NCBI GenBank assembly: GCA_963978905.1
Contig: OZ022258.1
Span: 46,298,591 to 46,362,590, forward strand
DNA length: 64,000 nt
Direction: 5' to 3'
Origin: Trichostrongylus colubriformis
Lineage: Eukaryota > Nematoda > Chromadorea > Rhabditida > Trichostrongylidae
Shown here: positions 1 through 12,454 of the stretch, piece after piece
Layout: each line of letters begins with the position of its first letter
How positions within the stretch are numbered: the first letter of the stretch is position 1
The notes under the pieces: generated by a model
Told to the model about the DNA's origin: nothing
What the model saw: only the letters and a program-made list of their open reading frames with translations
The model's database searches: none
Program-made: the position numbers and the translations under genes

Positions 1-146
1 AGTAGGCCGAGGTTACGAAGGCAATCGAACACTATGACGAAAAGTGCTAAGCCTGTAAAAAACAAAAAAAAAGCAAAAACTTATGACAGTGGTGTGAGCA
101 TAATCGATATCATGATTGGTCTGCAAATAAAACTTTTCTTATAACG

Positions 147-3100
147 TTATCCCCATCCACCTGTTAATTTGTGGAACAGTTCTTCGTTGAGGCTTTGGTT
201 TTGTTCTTTACTTCGCATAGTTAGGAAGATATAGCCACCAATAAACTCGTGAACAATCTGAAAGGGCGATTTAAATCACGAGTTATGCATCAAGTAGCAA
301 ATTAGCCCACCTTGCAATCCGCAGATAACGGCTTGAATTCAATATCCTCATCCTCGAATTGAATCTGCAATATAAATAATAAACATGAGGCGTTAAGGCC
401 ATATTTGATGTCGGGCTCATGTTGTGTGGCAGACTACTGAAGCATACTGAAGCTGGCTGAAATCTCTCCAAGATATTCTACTAAACAAAACATGTTTCCA
501 AATCACCCAAGGCTATTTCAATAAAATATAAAAGCTTAAACAACAGTTGATAGAGACGGAAATGTAACTCCCAATTTCTCATATCCCATTGAAATGACTT
601 CTAATATTTGTGCAGAAAGAATTGATGAAGATGGTATTTCCACCGCAGCTTATTACGGTGGACATAAATTTACGAACCCTTGGAACAAATGTTATTTTCG
701 ATCTTCTCCAAATGGTAAGAGGTCAATGACTAGTCTCGCTCAGCTGATCATACTGATTATCTTCATGCGAGAAGGGTAGCAGTAACTTATCAATTCTGTA
801 TCCATATCTCCATGTTTGCATACAAATGTACAGGGCTGCTAAGCTTGATTTGGCTAACGTTACTTACTTTCAAGTGCCGGATCTCCCAATTCACATGCCA
901 CTTTTTCATATTTGCAAAACGCCACGTCTTGATGCTTTCGCCATTATCCATGTTCATCTTCACAAGACGATTAATGGCAACTCCTAAAAAAAGAAGTGAT
1001 GAGACGTAGGAATCATTCAAAAAGTTTAAGAATGGAGGAATCAGGCATACCTATCAAATCTGCTTTTCGGCCATTTCGGAAACGTACGATGAAATAGTGC
1101 ATGCCATGCTCCGGCAATGCTTGCCAAGCACGAATATATTGCAGCTTTGCTTCAGTGGACGACAACTGTCGCACGTTTGCATGAGCGTCAGCAACTCGTT
1201 GTTGCAGCTGGAGTCCAATGGAGAATAACACAACACGCTATTCTTTGCTTCAAATGAATGGCCACGAAAAAACTGCATTCACTCACCGACTGTTTGCTTC
1301 TTGCTTTCCGTACATATCTTTGCGAGACATATTCGTCAACATTGAAGTCGCTCGGAAGTTTTACCGGGGCCGATCGTCGCACTGTACTATTTTCGCTTCG
1401 TCCATTAGCTGCAAGTGCCATTAAATGAAAAGAAATAAAGGCGGTAGAAGAAACGGCAGCTCACACAGACTCAACAACTCGGAAAGGCGGACAAGGACAG
1501 CACTGCTTCAACGAGAACGGAACATGGCAACAACGAATGATAGGAAACAGCTTACTTGCACTTTGCATGTGCAGCAGATTTTTTATGCTTTCCACTTCTT
1601 GCGGATATGAGGAATCAGCCATAGATTTTCCGCGTGATGCCAGACGACAGGCCGCCATCCATCTCGCATACTGATGTTCCTTGAAATATACGAGTTTAAA
1701 TAGATGAAAAGAACAGCTGATCCATTTCTGAAGAGGAAAAAATTGCGCTGAGAGGGGAATCTCACAATAAGTTGCAATCTAAGCACTCTGAGAAAACTTT
1801 GAAGGCTCAATCTGCACGCTCAGGTGTATATTTTGGCCTAACCTTTAGTGAAGGAATAGAGGGGTTCCTTCCCCTTTCTAGACTTGGGTAAGAATGGCGT
1901 TCATAGTGAGACGTTCCAGCCCCTCACTGCGATAGCATCAGGAAGTTAACTGACCGTGTCACACTTCAGCACGAAATCAGTCATGCCTTCAGCCGTAGGA
2001 ACAAGCAGTTTGATCTGGTATTTTCCTTGAGACACAGAAACATCCGGAGTGACCTCGCATCCTGATGTTGAAGAAAATTATCTTCGAGTTTCAAGTACAT
2101 GAAGACATTGTATCATTCAGAAATACCTTTGAGCGAGAAGTGGCCAAGAGGGGCTTGATGGACGTCGTTCGAACTTTGGTAGTAGCTGAGATATAAATCA
2201 CGGAATGAAAAGAACGCACGTTTGAATCCTTTGAAGGCAGCAATTTTCTTCGGTCTGTAAAAAGAATATTCCGAGCTCTTATTTGTAAATAAACTACTCA
2301 TGAATGGAATCCAATCGAGAACTAACTTCATGTATTTGAGATAGTCCGCAAGTTCTGGAACCTGCATAAGGTCAGAACGACGACCAAGAGCGGCAGCATC
2401 CAGATTTTGTTCCTATAAAAAAGATAAGTATTAAACCGTATATCACAACCTTATGGAAGGATAAATTTCCAAACCAATTCATCCAGCATCATATCCACGT
2501 CATCTTTTACAGGTCCTTCAGGTTCAGGAGAATCACGTTGGAGCGTTGCTTGTAGCTGAAAGGCAATATAGAATCAACAAAGCCTATCACTTAAGCCCTC
2601 ATCCTCTTCCATGCTAGTAATGAAAACTTAAAACCACTGGGAACACAAATAGAGAAGGAGAGGAACTTTTCACAAGAAAGCTAGATTGTAAACATGGAAG
2701 AGATCAAGAGAACAGAAAAAACTACATGTTCATCTATAAGCATGTTTAAGCCAATAGCAAAAGCCAACCGACGTTGTTGAACATAAAAACGCCGTTCTCT
2801 CTAGTAACATGGGAAAATGAGAAGCGTACTTTCTAGAATGCTTCAGAATGGAAGATTTTTCAAGAAATCAGAAGTCTGCAGCCACTTTCAGTTCACTACA
2901 GACAGCACATTGCACATGCATCATATAAATCAACGGCACCCCTTCACGATGTTGACGGTCAGCATAAAGATTAATGCATGAAATCAGGAAAGCGAAAATT
3001 GTGGCAGATGAAAGCACGACAGAAAAACCAATGAAAAGCCTGGTACATAATGATAATGTTGATATTAACAATATAATGTACAAGTAAAAACAAATTTTGG

Positions 3101-4559
3101 AGGCATACTCGTACCTGCAGCGAAGCAAAGAGTGTGGCTTCTTCCTCCGTATGATCGAACTCGTCCAGCAAAATCGACCATTTCGCTTGCTCGTACAACT
3201 GGTTTATGCGCACAGGATCGTACTTAAAATGAGGGACGATTGAAGAGAAAGAAGGCTTCGGGAAAAGTTACATAAGCGCAAAATGAAACAAAATATGATT
3301 TTACCTTTGGATTGAGGTCGAAGAAGGTCATGAATTTGAAGCGCAACAGCACAATGTCACCCTCAAAAACACCTTGCTCCATCAGTGATCTGAAGTGGGT
3401 GTCAATTCGAAGCCGCGAAATCATTAGTCAATTTCCAGCAATGATTACCTGCTCGAATCTAGCCATCCCCTATTCAATGCGGCTTTTTCAACGTAGTTTT
3501 GCGGACGGAAAACAAGGGTGTCTCGATTTGCAGCTTGGCGTGGAGTGTGCACGAGGGCCATATCAAATTGCTCATTTTCTAGACCTAAATTTAGACATTG
3601 GCCGAAAGTTTTCGAGTCGGTGTTAGAACAAGAACCCTGCACAATGGCCTTACCTTCGCAGAAGCTGATGCTGGGCATGATTGGCACACGGCTCATAGTT
3701 GCGTTATACTGAACAAATGTCGTTAGAATTCTGGAGAGTCATTATAACCCCATCAAAGTGAAAATCCAACATACAGCGCCAGGACTGGGACTAGCTCCCC
3801 GAGGAAGAGTGCCATGCCTCGGCAGAGTGCCCATTTCATGAGCATTGAAGATGTGTCCACTCGTTGACAAGGCTGGTGATTGTCCGCGGCGCATGCGTCC
3901 ATCAATTTGTGTTTGAGAAGCGAAGATTGGAGTGGCTTTTCGTAGCGTCATTGGACCAACAGACTCCTGAATTTCATGACAGTAGTTCAAAAACCAATCT
4001 TTCTTACATAGGGGAATACCACTAAGTCATGCAAGCTGCTTACAAAGCACTTTTAATCACTCTCACATACACAAAGCAACAGAGAAAGCTAGAAAGTCAC
4101 CTCTCCAGGACGTATTGGTTGAGGGCCTGATGAATTTTCTGCTTCGTAGGTACCTTTGCGAAGGATATCTGGAGGGATCAGCCTATAATTGAGACTCAAT
4201 ATTCCAAACAAAGCAGAGGAAGTGAATGATAATAGTACCTCTTCAACCCTAACTCTTCAGAATGCCTGATTCCCAGGTCACGGCAAAGCTTCTGCGTTGC
4301 CTTGAAGGCATTTACAGAAAAGTCCAAACGAGCTTCGATAATCTGGTTGTCGGGAAGTTGAACTCTACAAAGGGTAGGCTATTTTGATATACAACTGGCA
4401 AGGTCAGAGCAACCCACCGTGCATCTTTATGCATAGGCGTGAATTCCAGCTTAGTATCGGCTGTTACACCACACTGATCCAAGGTGGACCGCGTATGTTG
4501 AAGCCAGCGACGCTTCTCCGGCCACCATAACGCATGGTCTGACCAGTCTCTTGTGACAT
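147..4559 (-). CDS. unc-112: Kindlin / UNC-112 (FERM-PH integrin co-activator), first exon(s) missing
   Basis: Kindlins bind integrin beta tails at adhesion sites; in nematodes UNC-112 acts in muscle attachments. I see 17 phase-compatible exons: 4418-4559, 4239-4364, 4101-4182, 3775-3966, 3449-3708, 3305-3389, 3115-3222, 2475-2555, 2327-2412, 2127-2254, 1955-2061, 1556-1679, 1287-1408, 1051-1207, 868-983, 311-364, 147-257. Together they encode about 692 residues, close to full kindlin length. Diagnostic pieces: [16 protein letters not shown] (F0/F1 start), [11 protein letters not shown] (F2), the split PH domain (ELADYLKY then [12 protein letters not shown]), [15 protein letters not shown] (F3), and the C-terminus EFIGGYIFL...KLTGGWG with TAA at 147-149. 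At 1679 I chose the acceptor giving EHQYARW because it restores the family spacing. The first identified exon starts mid-codon, so at least one upstream exon (about 40-50 residues of F0) must exist; I could not find it between 4560 and about 10000. The UNC-112-specific linker (3775-3966) is S/P/R-rich. Confidence 0.96.
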
Positions 4560-5990
4560 CTACAACACGTGGAAGTAGCAAATACAAAATCCTACGTTAC
4601 TTTATAACTTTAAAATAACTTGTAAATTGATGAGAAGATATAGCAAGAATATTAAGCATAAAATTATTGCCATACATCAATAGGGATTTCATGTGATTAC
4701 CCAGAGCGACCCATGTTTTACGCCCATTTGTCACGATTGCGCACTAAATAAGTGCCGCGCTGTCAATTACGGGATACGCCACTATGATTACACCAAATTG
4801 GTCCGATATCGGCCTGGCAAGACCGTGGAACATCTAGAAATCTTAAATGGACCTACTTCGGCAAAAAAAAAACGAATTGTTCCGCCAGAATCTCGCCAAA
4901 AATGGCTATTATCACTAGTCCTCCCTATCTGGCGGAGGACAGGAAGTTTTTCTTTTGCGGCCGTTAACTTTCTGAAGTTGATTCTTCCAAATGAGCCAAA
5001 AAACAGTAATCGAGTTCTAAAGGTTTGCAATCTGTAGACATTTGCAAACATTCCCTGCATGTCAAGTCAGCTAGCAGGTTGGTTCCTTTTTAGGGAATTG
5101 TGGATAGTAGTAATCCGGCTACTCACTACACCAGCGTAGAGTGCAGCCCCTCGTAACGCCGCTTTTGGCACAGCGGGCAGCGGCTTGTCACATGCATACA
5201 TTACTAATGGGATGATGACTACAATTGGAAATGCCACAGCATCGTTGCAGCAATCCGACATGAAACATGGGCAATTTGGGTGCAATAACGCCGTCATAAG
5301 CCGCAAAATCGCACATCGCCTTCATACAAATCGAATCGAAAAAATAAAATTTTAATTAAATCTGACGTAAAGCCCATGCTTTGACTATTGTCTGAATGTC
5401 GTCCTAACCTAATCCCCTGTGGATGTTTGGGCCGAATTTCCATTCAGCTGGATACTGAAAGGCAGACCACAGAAGCAAAACTAGTTCCGTAACATTGCAG
5501 CCCATTTCTCGAGTCTATATAAAAACATGTTTGAATAAAAAAGCAAATACAGCAACCTGGCAATGCAGAAACTCTATTTTATGCTCCCATTGATGCGAAG
5601 AGGCGGGCATGTGTGAGTATCAAAAAGGTGTAATGCGGAAATGAGAGTGACAAGCATCCAAACTTCGTCCGGAAAAGGCTTAGGCCTTTTTTTTACATGT
5701 TACCAATTCGACGTCTATGAATTGTAATCAAATTTTTCCGATACCCTTCCAAAGCGCTTCTCAAAACCCTTCACTACGTTAATAGGCAGAACGAGCTGTT
5801 ACTGTAGGGAACGTTCACTAATAAAATAATGAAGAGACCTCATCAACAAATTGGTGAAGTGAATTCTACACCATGCAGCTAAGGGACAGTTAGATTATAC
5901 CATCTGTTGAAAGGGTCTAATTCATTTGATCTTTGCCTCAACTGGATCCCCAACATGTTATCGTGTTATCGCACTTCAATCGACTCCAAT
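4560..5990. other. Upstream of unc-112; no gene recognised
   Basis: Unique-looking A/T-rich sequence. It should contain, or lead to, the missing first exon and promoter of unc-112. A kindlin F0 strand (a HIGGV-like motif ending in one G before a donor) was searched for on the minus strand and not found. Open frames of 80-115 codons on both strands here show no family resemblance and no usable splice context. Confidence 0.5.
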
Positions 5991-5994
5991 ATAA

Positions 5995-6152
5995 GGCCGC
6001 GTTCATACTTTGTGCCAGCAAGGCGTGGCTGCGCTCACAGGCAGCGGCGGGTAGCACAGGGGAGGTGCAGACATGACGCAGGCAACAGGGTAGTACAGGC
6101 GGAAGTGCAGAGAAACACAGCCACGTCCCGCCGCAGGCTTTACTATACCTAG
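5995..6152. repeat. Repeat family R1 (GC-rich inverted-repeat element), copy 1
   Basis: The ends are TTCATACTTTGTGCC...GGCGTGGCTGCG and, inverted, CAGCCACG..CCCGCCGCAGGCTT. The same pair of ends recurs near 16725, 33251, 33430, 35865, 42488, 46770 and 46998. The middle (gtgcagagac / cgcaggcaac) is also shared. Consistent with a non-autonomous DNA element with no coding capacity; the family is unnamed here. Confidence 0.75.
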
Positions 6153-6229
6153 AACAGGAGTGTGTGTTGCAAATGTTCCGGTGATTAGTGTGGGGTCAGG
6201 ACTACATTCACAAATATCTGCCATTATTC

Positions 6230-8085
6230 TTCGACCCTTATCTTTGACATAAGTAGACCAGCTATGCAGGCAAGACTCGAAATTAATAGTAAATCAATCG
6301 TCTCGTGAGATGAACCCACTATGTAGAGCTCCTGCTCCCGTTCCTGCAGGAGCAGGGGTCAACTACGTGAACGAGACGGAAAAAGGTGGACTCGACGCCA
6401 AGTGATGGGTTTCCCAGTATTCATGTTCTGTCGAAGTGTCAAGATCTATCGACAGCTGATCTCAAACACTCAACAAAACAAAACGGACAGATTGACAAGA
6501 TATGAGTGTAAAACATTTCAAACCGTTTCGAACGCTGTAATGTTTGAATGCCAACCACATTACATTCTATGACAATTTTTAACAAGATTTTTCATGAGTG
6601 TATACTCACAACCATCTTGCAGTGGAACATCCTAGGAAGGGTAATCAAGGGGACTCCACAAAGTCCGTCATTGCAAATAACACAGGTTCTGCCAAAAAGT
6701 GTCATATATCTTTCAGGCTGATGTTCACAACATAAGCAGCTGGGAAACTATAGTTGTTCTTCTGCGAGATCGAGTGTAACAGAAAGCCAAACAGCGTAGG
6801 CGGCTGCGCCTCGAGCCAAGATCAATCAATGATAAAAGCGCCAGGATGAATCAAGACGTGAAATGCCGGCGTTATTATTCAAGCGCTAAATGCTCGTACA
6901 ATTCCCGTCTGTACCCAAAGCTCCGATAGGAACAGCGGCAGACATAAGCCTGCTGAGCGGACATCCAGTGGGTATAACACCGTGAGCAAATAGCCCCATT
7001 CCTAATAGCAGGCTCGCTCAATCAATACCTGAGATGAACCCATTAAATGTCTGCCAGGTGGAAAACGTACTTTACGTTGAGTGTAGAATCAGCAAAAGAA
7101 GAGAAACTGCTGTCAAGATAAAGTTAAAGAATTAATGGAAAGACAAGCATAAATACGAAATCATAGATATGCGAAAAACATCTACATATCATGCAGCTTT
7201 CTTCCGCAAAGTGCCAATGAAAGGAACACCAGAGACAGGTTCAAGGTCATTTTGAACCTATGGACAGACAAATAATTACGATGACCAACGCACTAGATGG
7301 TTCCTAGCACAGTTCAGAACACTCCAAAACAAAGAATAGACAGAAATACTCAGTTATAGAACACTGTAAAACGACAAAATAGAAGGCACTGTGAAGAAAC
7401 AGTACGAGGAGCGCATAATGACGCGCAATATCTAACTGTAAAACCTGGGAAGGGGATGAAGCCCAGGGCTTCGGAGAAGAAGCTCTTTGAGCGAAAGTGT
7501 GAAAAGTAGTCTAGCCACTTTAAAGCTTGCCCGCCTGTTAGGTTTAGGTTAGACCCGCTCCTAATCGTTTTTCAAAGTGACCAAAATGAACTTCTGCTCA
7601 ACAACCAGCAAGAAAACAGGATGCTGATGTACTTGAGGGAGGCACTCAATCACGCTTTTGCTCCTCACTTGATACCATCTTACAATCATCATTTTCTATG
7701 CCAGGTGTAGTTTTTACCAGAACCTATTTAGGGGGATGTACGAGGTCCCCCTGAACTGAGGTGCGGGCTGAGCGCAGTGGAGTGCCTTCCCCACAGCTAT
7801 ATTTGAACCAACAACAATAAAATGATAACGGTAAAAAGTAATTGTAAGCCGTTACGACCTACCAATTTCATCAACCAGACGCATCATAAGGCCACCAATA
7901 TGAAGATCACCACGTACGTAGAGATTTCTGAAGTACACATGGTATATTCATACAATCTACCGAAAAAAACAAAAGGAAAAACACCTCTGGATATTCATAT
8001 CCGTAACGAGAATCGGTAAAGACCACGAGCCATCACTGGCAGCAAGGCCATCCACAACCAGATGAGCCATTTCAAGTGACTAAAC
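6230..8085. other. No gene recognised
   Basis: A short inverted motif (ctcctgctcc / ggagcagg) lies at about 6330-6358 and the string gagatgaaccca recurs at about 6307 and 7032. Stretches such as 7080-7450 are A-rich with frequent stops in all frames. I see no exon with family resemblance. Confidence 0.4.
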
Positions 8086-9840
8086 TATCATACACGCGAA
8101 CGACGGCGCCTGGAACCAGAATCGATCATACGCTGATGACAACACGATTTGAAGTCGCTTAAGAACAGAGAACAAAAAGAGTTGTAAGAGAGATTCCTGG
8201 GCGATGTGCGGTGAGCAGGCTTCTTCGATAGCGTAAGCAAGAGGCGTGGAAGCCCCGCGTGGGGTGCATTTACACCGTGGACGGCGGCGGTTGTTTTGTG
8301 TGGTGTCCGCAGAGAGCAGCAGCAGTAGCGGATCGCCACAACATCCCGCAATGGCCGCTCCTCTGCCTCTCTAACCTCCTGTGAAACGCGCAGACATTCA
8401 GAGTATATGTACAAGTGTGACCCCCTCCTCATCCCCACACCATCGATTCCCATTGCTTTGGGACTGTTCGACTTGTTACTTCCTAGTTGTATGCATCTCC
8501 CTTTCACAGCTATTATCAAGCCTTAATCGATTGTGTGTCCTTACTCTCTTAGGGGGGAGGGACATTTGTGGAAGTTATTTGGGGAGGGGGGGGTATGTCA
8601 CTATTGGACCTTATTTTTACCTACCTTAGAGAGGGAAAGTAACCCCTTCCTTCCTACTTCAAGGCTTAGGCAAAAATATACGCATGAATATGCAGATTGA
8701 CCCCTCAAACATTCCCCTGAGATGTTTCTAACTTTCTATAAGACGCCCCCCCCCCCTCATTGCGATAGCACCATTATTCTGTCAATCGATAATCGTGGTG
8801 GTACTATGTGACTTACAATTAAGGGGGGGGGGGGGGGGCACTCGACAAAAGCATAAGTCGTGTCCAATTTCTGCTTATGGGCACTCCAAGGTTATTTTAT
8901 CCCTATCGTGGTATTGCCACTACTTCATGTAAAGTACAATAATTACGTTAGCCTTTTCGTAGAACACGTGATCGGCTCAGACCGAAATCAGGTATGTAGG
9001 CCGTTAAGGATTTCACAAGTTTGGCTCTCCATGTAAGACACCCCTCTTTTCCAATTAGAACCCAAAATACAGCCCCCTTCCGTCAGAGAGATTCCTCAAC
9101 CATTTTGTACTATTCTCTGACTCTTCTTTTCTCTTATTTTCTCTATTCTCTCTTTTTATACATAAGCTGTTTTCTACGTCGATAAGTAATGTAATACATG
9201 AGTCAGCGGGGTGGATCGTATATTGAAATTTGTTCGAAGTATCCTCGACACCCATGCATTCTCGAAAAAATATTCAAAAGGGTTTCTCTTACGAGTTTCG
9301 TTCCAGTGCTCGGAATTTTGTTATTTCGGTGAACTCTGAAGTACAACGCGTTTTTACTCGATGTAGGTTTGATTACCACCTATTTCGTACTCGTGAATTC
9401 GCGGCTTCACCGTTCATAGGCAGTCAAAGCTGGATTATCACACCATAACGCCACATGTGAAACGAGGGGGTCTGATATCTTATCAATGCCTTCGGGCTAG
9501 GACTTGGCTATGATGTGGATAGCTCATTTTTATCATTGCTGCGCTAAATAAAGGTGGTGAGGTACGATGGTGTCACATCGTGATGAAAGGAGTAGGTAAG
9601 AGCTTCCTTCTGATCATTTAGTACCAATTAAGGCCTCTATTGTAACGGTTCAGACGTGATGCTGAAACGGAGTCATCATCTCCGCGCAGATGTGTCGCGT
9701 GCAACAGATCGCCAGTTTCGCGCCGCGTCGGTCACGCTACACAGTCTGAGCACCCCCACATACCTTTTCTGAGATCACTTTTCACGATTAGCCGAAACCA
9801 ATTGTAAGCACTCTCCGGTATTCGTTGATGTCTAGTAAAC
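8086..9840. other. Repeat-like DNA with long G and C homopolymers
   Basis: A GC-rich patch (8220-8400, partly similar to 25340-25500) is followed by pyrimidine/purine-skewed DNA with runs of C (8749-8755) and 16 G (8823-8838). The motif aaggcttaggcaaaaa at about 8661 belongs to family R8 below. The 143-codon open frame across 8088-8519 has no family features and is probably chance in GC-rich sequence. Confidence 0.45.
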
Positions 9841-9841
9841 T

Positions 9842-10403
9842 CCACGGCGCTCATGTACTATGGGGGTGGCACTCAAAAACAATTTCTAGGAAATGGAAGT
9901 TTTTTCCTCACCCTGACAGTTTAAGAAGGAGCTCCCAGGAGTGTCCTCAACCGGAAAAGAGGACGAAAAAAATATTTGTTACACTAAAAAATATCCACCC
10001 ATTGCGAAGCTCCCTCCCCCTCAAGGCTTAGGCAAAAACCACATTCCCCGGTTCGCTTTGATAGTTTAGTACCTTCCAACACATCAAAAAACATAATACT
10101 AGAATAAATACGCATAGAAACCCAAAGATCAAAAAAGAGACAATGAAATAACTAGGAGCAAGCATTTAGCCTAAGCCTTGGGGGGGGGGGGGACTCTTCA
10201 CACACGGGAGATCATCAATGGCAGTCATGATTTTGTTTATTTACCTTTGACATTATAAAATAAAAACATCCTAATGACAACTAATGACAATCGGACACGT
10301 TGGTATTACATGTTTTGAAGATTTGTAATGGAATTCATTCTCTGTTGTAGTTTCAAATGTGTTTTTGAGTGCCACCCCCATAGTACCCATAGAGCGCCAA
10401 CTC
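9842..10403. repeat. Fold-back element upstream of the cenH3 gene
   Basis: GGCGCTCATGTACTATGGGG followed by gtggcactcaaaaac at the left end is repeated inverted at 10360-10403 (gtttttgagtgccaccccca, then tagtacccatagagcgcc). This makes a roughly 560-bp inverted-repeat element. Inside it, aaggcttaggc (about 10022) and gcctaagcctt (about 10168) form a second inverted pair next to a 13-G run. A diverged copy of the end is visible near 14845. The right end lies about 90 bp before the cenH3 ATG. Confidence 0.7.
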
Positions 10404-10485
10404 GACTCTTGTGAATGTATGTATTTAGTTCGTGAAAAACGTTTAGATGTGAATAGAGCTTTCAAAAAGGTAACTCTTCTGATTG

Positions 10486-10495
10486 TATTTTCAGA
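10486..10495 (+). promoter_or_regulatory. Probable spliced-leader acceptor of cenH3
   Basis: TATTTTCAG followed by a single A and then ATG. A consensus nematode 3' splice site this close to a start codon, with no upstream coding exon in phase, is the expected signature of trans-splicing. The identity of the leader (SL1 or SL2) cannot be told from DNA. Confidence 0.7.
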
Positions 10496-12454
10496 ATGGC
10501 TCGAACAAAGCAAGCTTCACCGAGCAGCTCCAGGCCTCCGACTGCTATTAAAAGGCAAGTCTTGCCACTGAACAGACGCTTGGAAACAAAACGATCGCTA
10601 AGGAACAAAGACGTAGGGACATCGGAATCCGCTGTTATAAAGGTCAAGAAGCATACCAGTGAGTTCTTTTCCTTTGTCTTTTAAAGCCTTGTTCTACGTT
10701 CCACTGATGACAGTCCTCAACCACCACTCGCAATGCGAATGTTGATGTCTGTGTGTGTTGTACTGTTGGAATTTTGAGGTGCACCTCTGCCTGAGTATCG
10801 CTCTGGCACGGATGAATCGTAATCGCAACTTGCCTGATTAGTTTAGGTTTGGGTTCGAAATGCTCAGGCTCTGGCCACTATAGCGCAGCACTCGTTTGAC
10901 AACATTACATTCTATGGTGTATCCCTGCTTGCAGTAAGGTGACCGCGCATCCTTGGCATATTGTCTACTAGAAGAAGTCACATTTCCGAGCAATAATCAC
11001 TACTGCGAACTTGCCATAGGAAGGGGTTGACGGTTGGTGAGTCCAACGTTACGGTGAATAACTTGAACTGGCGTCGCTGCTTCATCCACTGCCCGCGCCG
11101 AGGGCAACGTCTCTGCTCAGAGCGACGATAGTCACCTTCCATTCGCTTCATGATAATTGTAGCCAATAATTGAAGTCATACCAGCTGTTATTTCTACGCT
11201 TTTTTGATGCTATAGAATATGAGGGGCATTGTATGAACGTCACTCAAACACTGTATGGAAATCTTGGCGATTTTTGCATAGTCTTTCGCTCATTATTCGC
11301 TGTGTGTAGAAAGGATGGGTAGTGGTAAAAAATGTTGGTGACAGTGGGAAAATGTTGCAATGATTCAGTAGAATCCTGGATTCGAGAGGGCACGTCATCG
11401 AGTTCTTTTTGTGACGTTGATTTGAGTTCCATCTGGATTGAAGAAGATTTTGAGCACGTCACTGATTTTCTCTGTACCTTGAGTAGCTCAGTGTCTAGGT
11501 AATTTCTAACTCAACCAACATCAGATAGTGAAGGTCTTGTGGGCATCAGCGAGATGCTATGCTTAAGACATATGTTGACATGTGACAACGTTGCCTTTTG
11601 CCTCGCCTTTTTCCACACAGCGTCATTAGTGCCCACCAGTTATCTCTCTGTGTGTACTGGAAACCTGCACATCTGAAAGCGCCAAATCAATGGGAATGTC
11701 GAAGTGTAGTCTCTTCAGACGGTCTACGATGTTTAGCGCATTGACAAACTTATGCCTAAGCGATAAGAAGTTGGGGTTGGTGTAAGGGTATGGTAGTGAT
11801 TTGTCTCAGAAATCGTTCACATTCTCAGAAACTCTTGATTGGTTGTCAATCATTCATTTTTTTTCATGGAATTGTCTTCGTAACTCACTTGTCTTGGGAT
11901 ATAAAACGTGATTTTATTGCAGGACGGGGCGTTAAGGCCCTTCGCGAAATTCGTCACCTCCAAAGGACTACGGAGTTGCAGATACCCAGGATCGCTTTCC
12001 ATAGGCTTGTTCGAGATATAGCAAACGAGGTACGTTTATACTCCAATTATCTAAACCTTCTCTGCTCTATTATTTTTTAGCTCGCAAAGAAAATGGGAGT
12101 AACTGAAGAATATAGATGGCAAGCAAATGCACTTCTTGCCCTGCAGGTGAGTTTTTGAAGTTTAGTATTCTTCGTAAGTGCTACGTGGAACACATAGTAT
12201 TCGGCCTTCATATATCCATGAGATTAGTACAGACTTCGCTAAAATATTAAAAATTTACATAAGTTGGTTGCCAGCTGTTGAAAAGAGTCATGTTTTGTTC
12301 CTAGGAAGCGGGCGAGGTGTATCTAACGTGCATGTTCGAGGATACCAATTTGGCTGCAATCCATGCTCGCCGTGTAACAATTATGACTAAGGACATCAGA
12401 TTGGTAAGAAGGATTCGTGGGGAACATGTCACGATGCCCATGAGAAATCTATGA
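10496..12454 (+). CDS. Centromeric histone H3 variant (CENP-A / HCP-3 type)
   Basis: This variant replaces H3 in kinetochore-forming nucleosomes. Four exons, 10496-10658, 11923-12029, 12081-12146 and 12305-12454 (TGA), encode 161 aa. The core follows H3 order: [14 protein letters not shown] (alphaN), [12 protein letters not shown] (alpha1), [18 protein letters not shown] (alpha2), [19 protein letters not shown] (loop 2), [13 protein letters not shown] (alpha3). CENP-A marks are the Trp in RWQ (Phe in canonical H3), LLALQEA, and a lengthened loop 1, about six residues longer than in H3 ([11 protein letters not shown]). The tail is short and unlike H3 except that it begins MARTKQ exactly as H3 does, including Lys4. 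C. elegans HCP-3 has a much longer tail. Other possibility: a divergent non-centromeric H3 variant, less likely given the loop and Trp. The fold is certain; centromere function is inferred. Confidence 0.93.

Noticed and set aside
8088..8519. 143-codon minus-strand frame
   Set aside because: No splice context, no family features, lies in GC-rich repeat-like sequence with similarity to 25340-25500.
8655..8680. TTAGGC strings as possible interstitial telomere repeats
   Set aside because: Only isolated single units inside the R8 family string; no tandem array.
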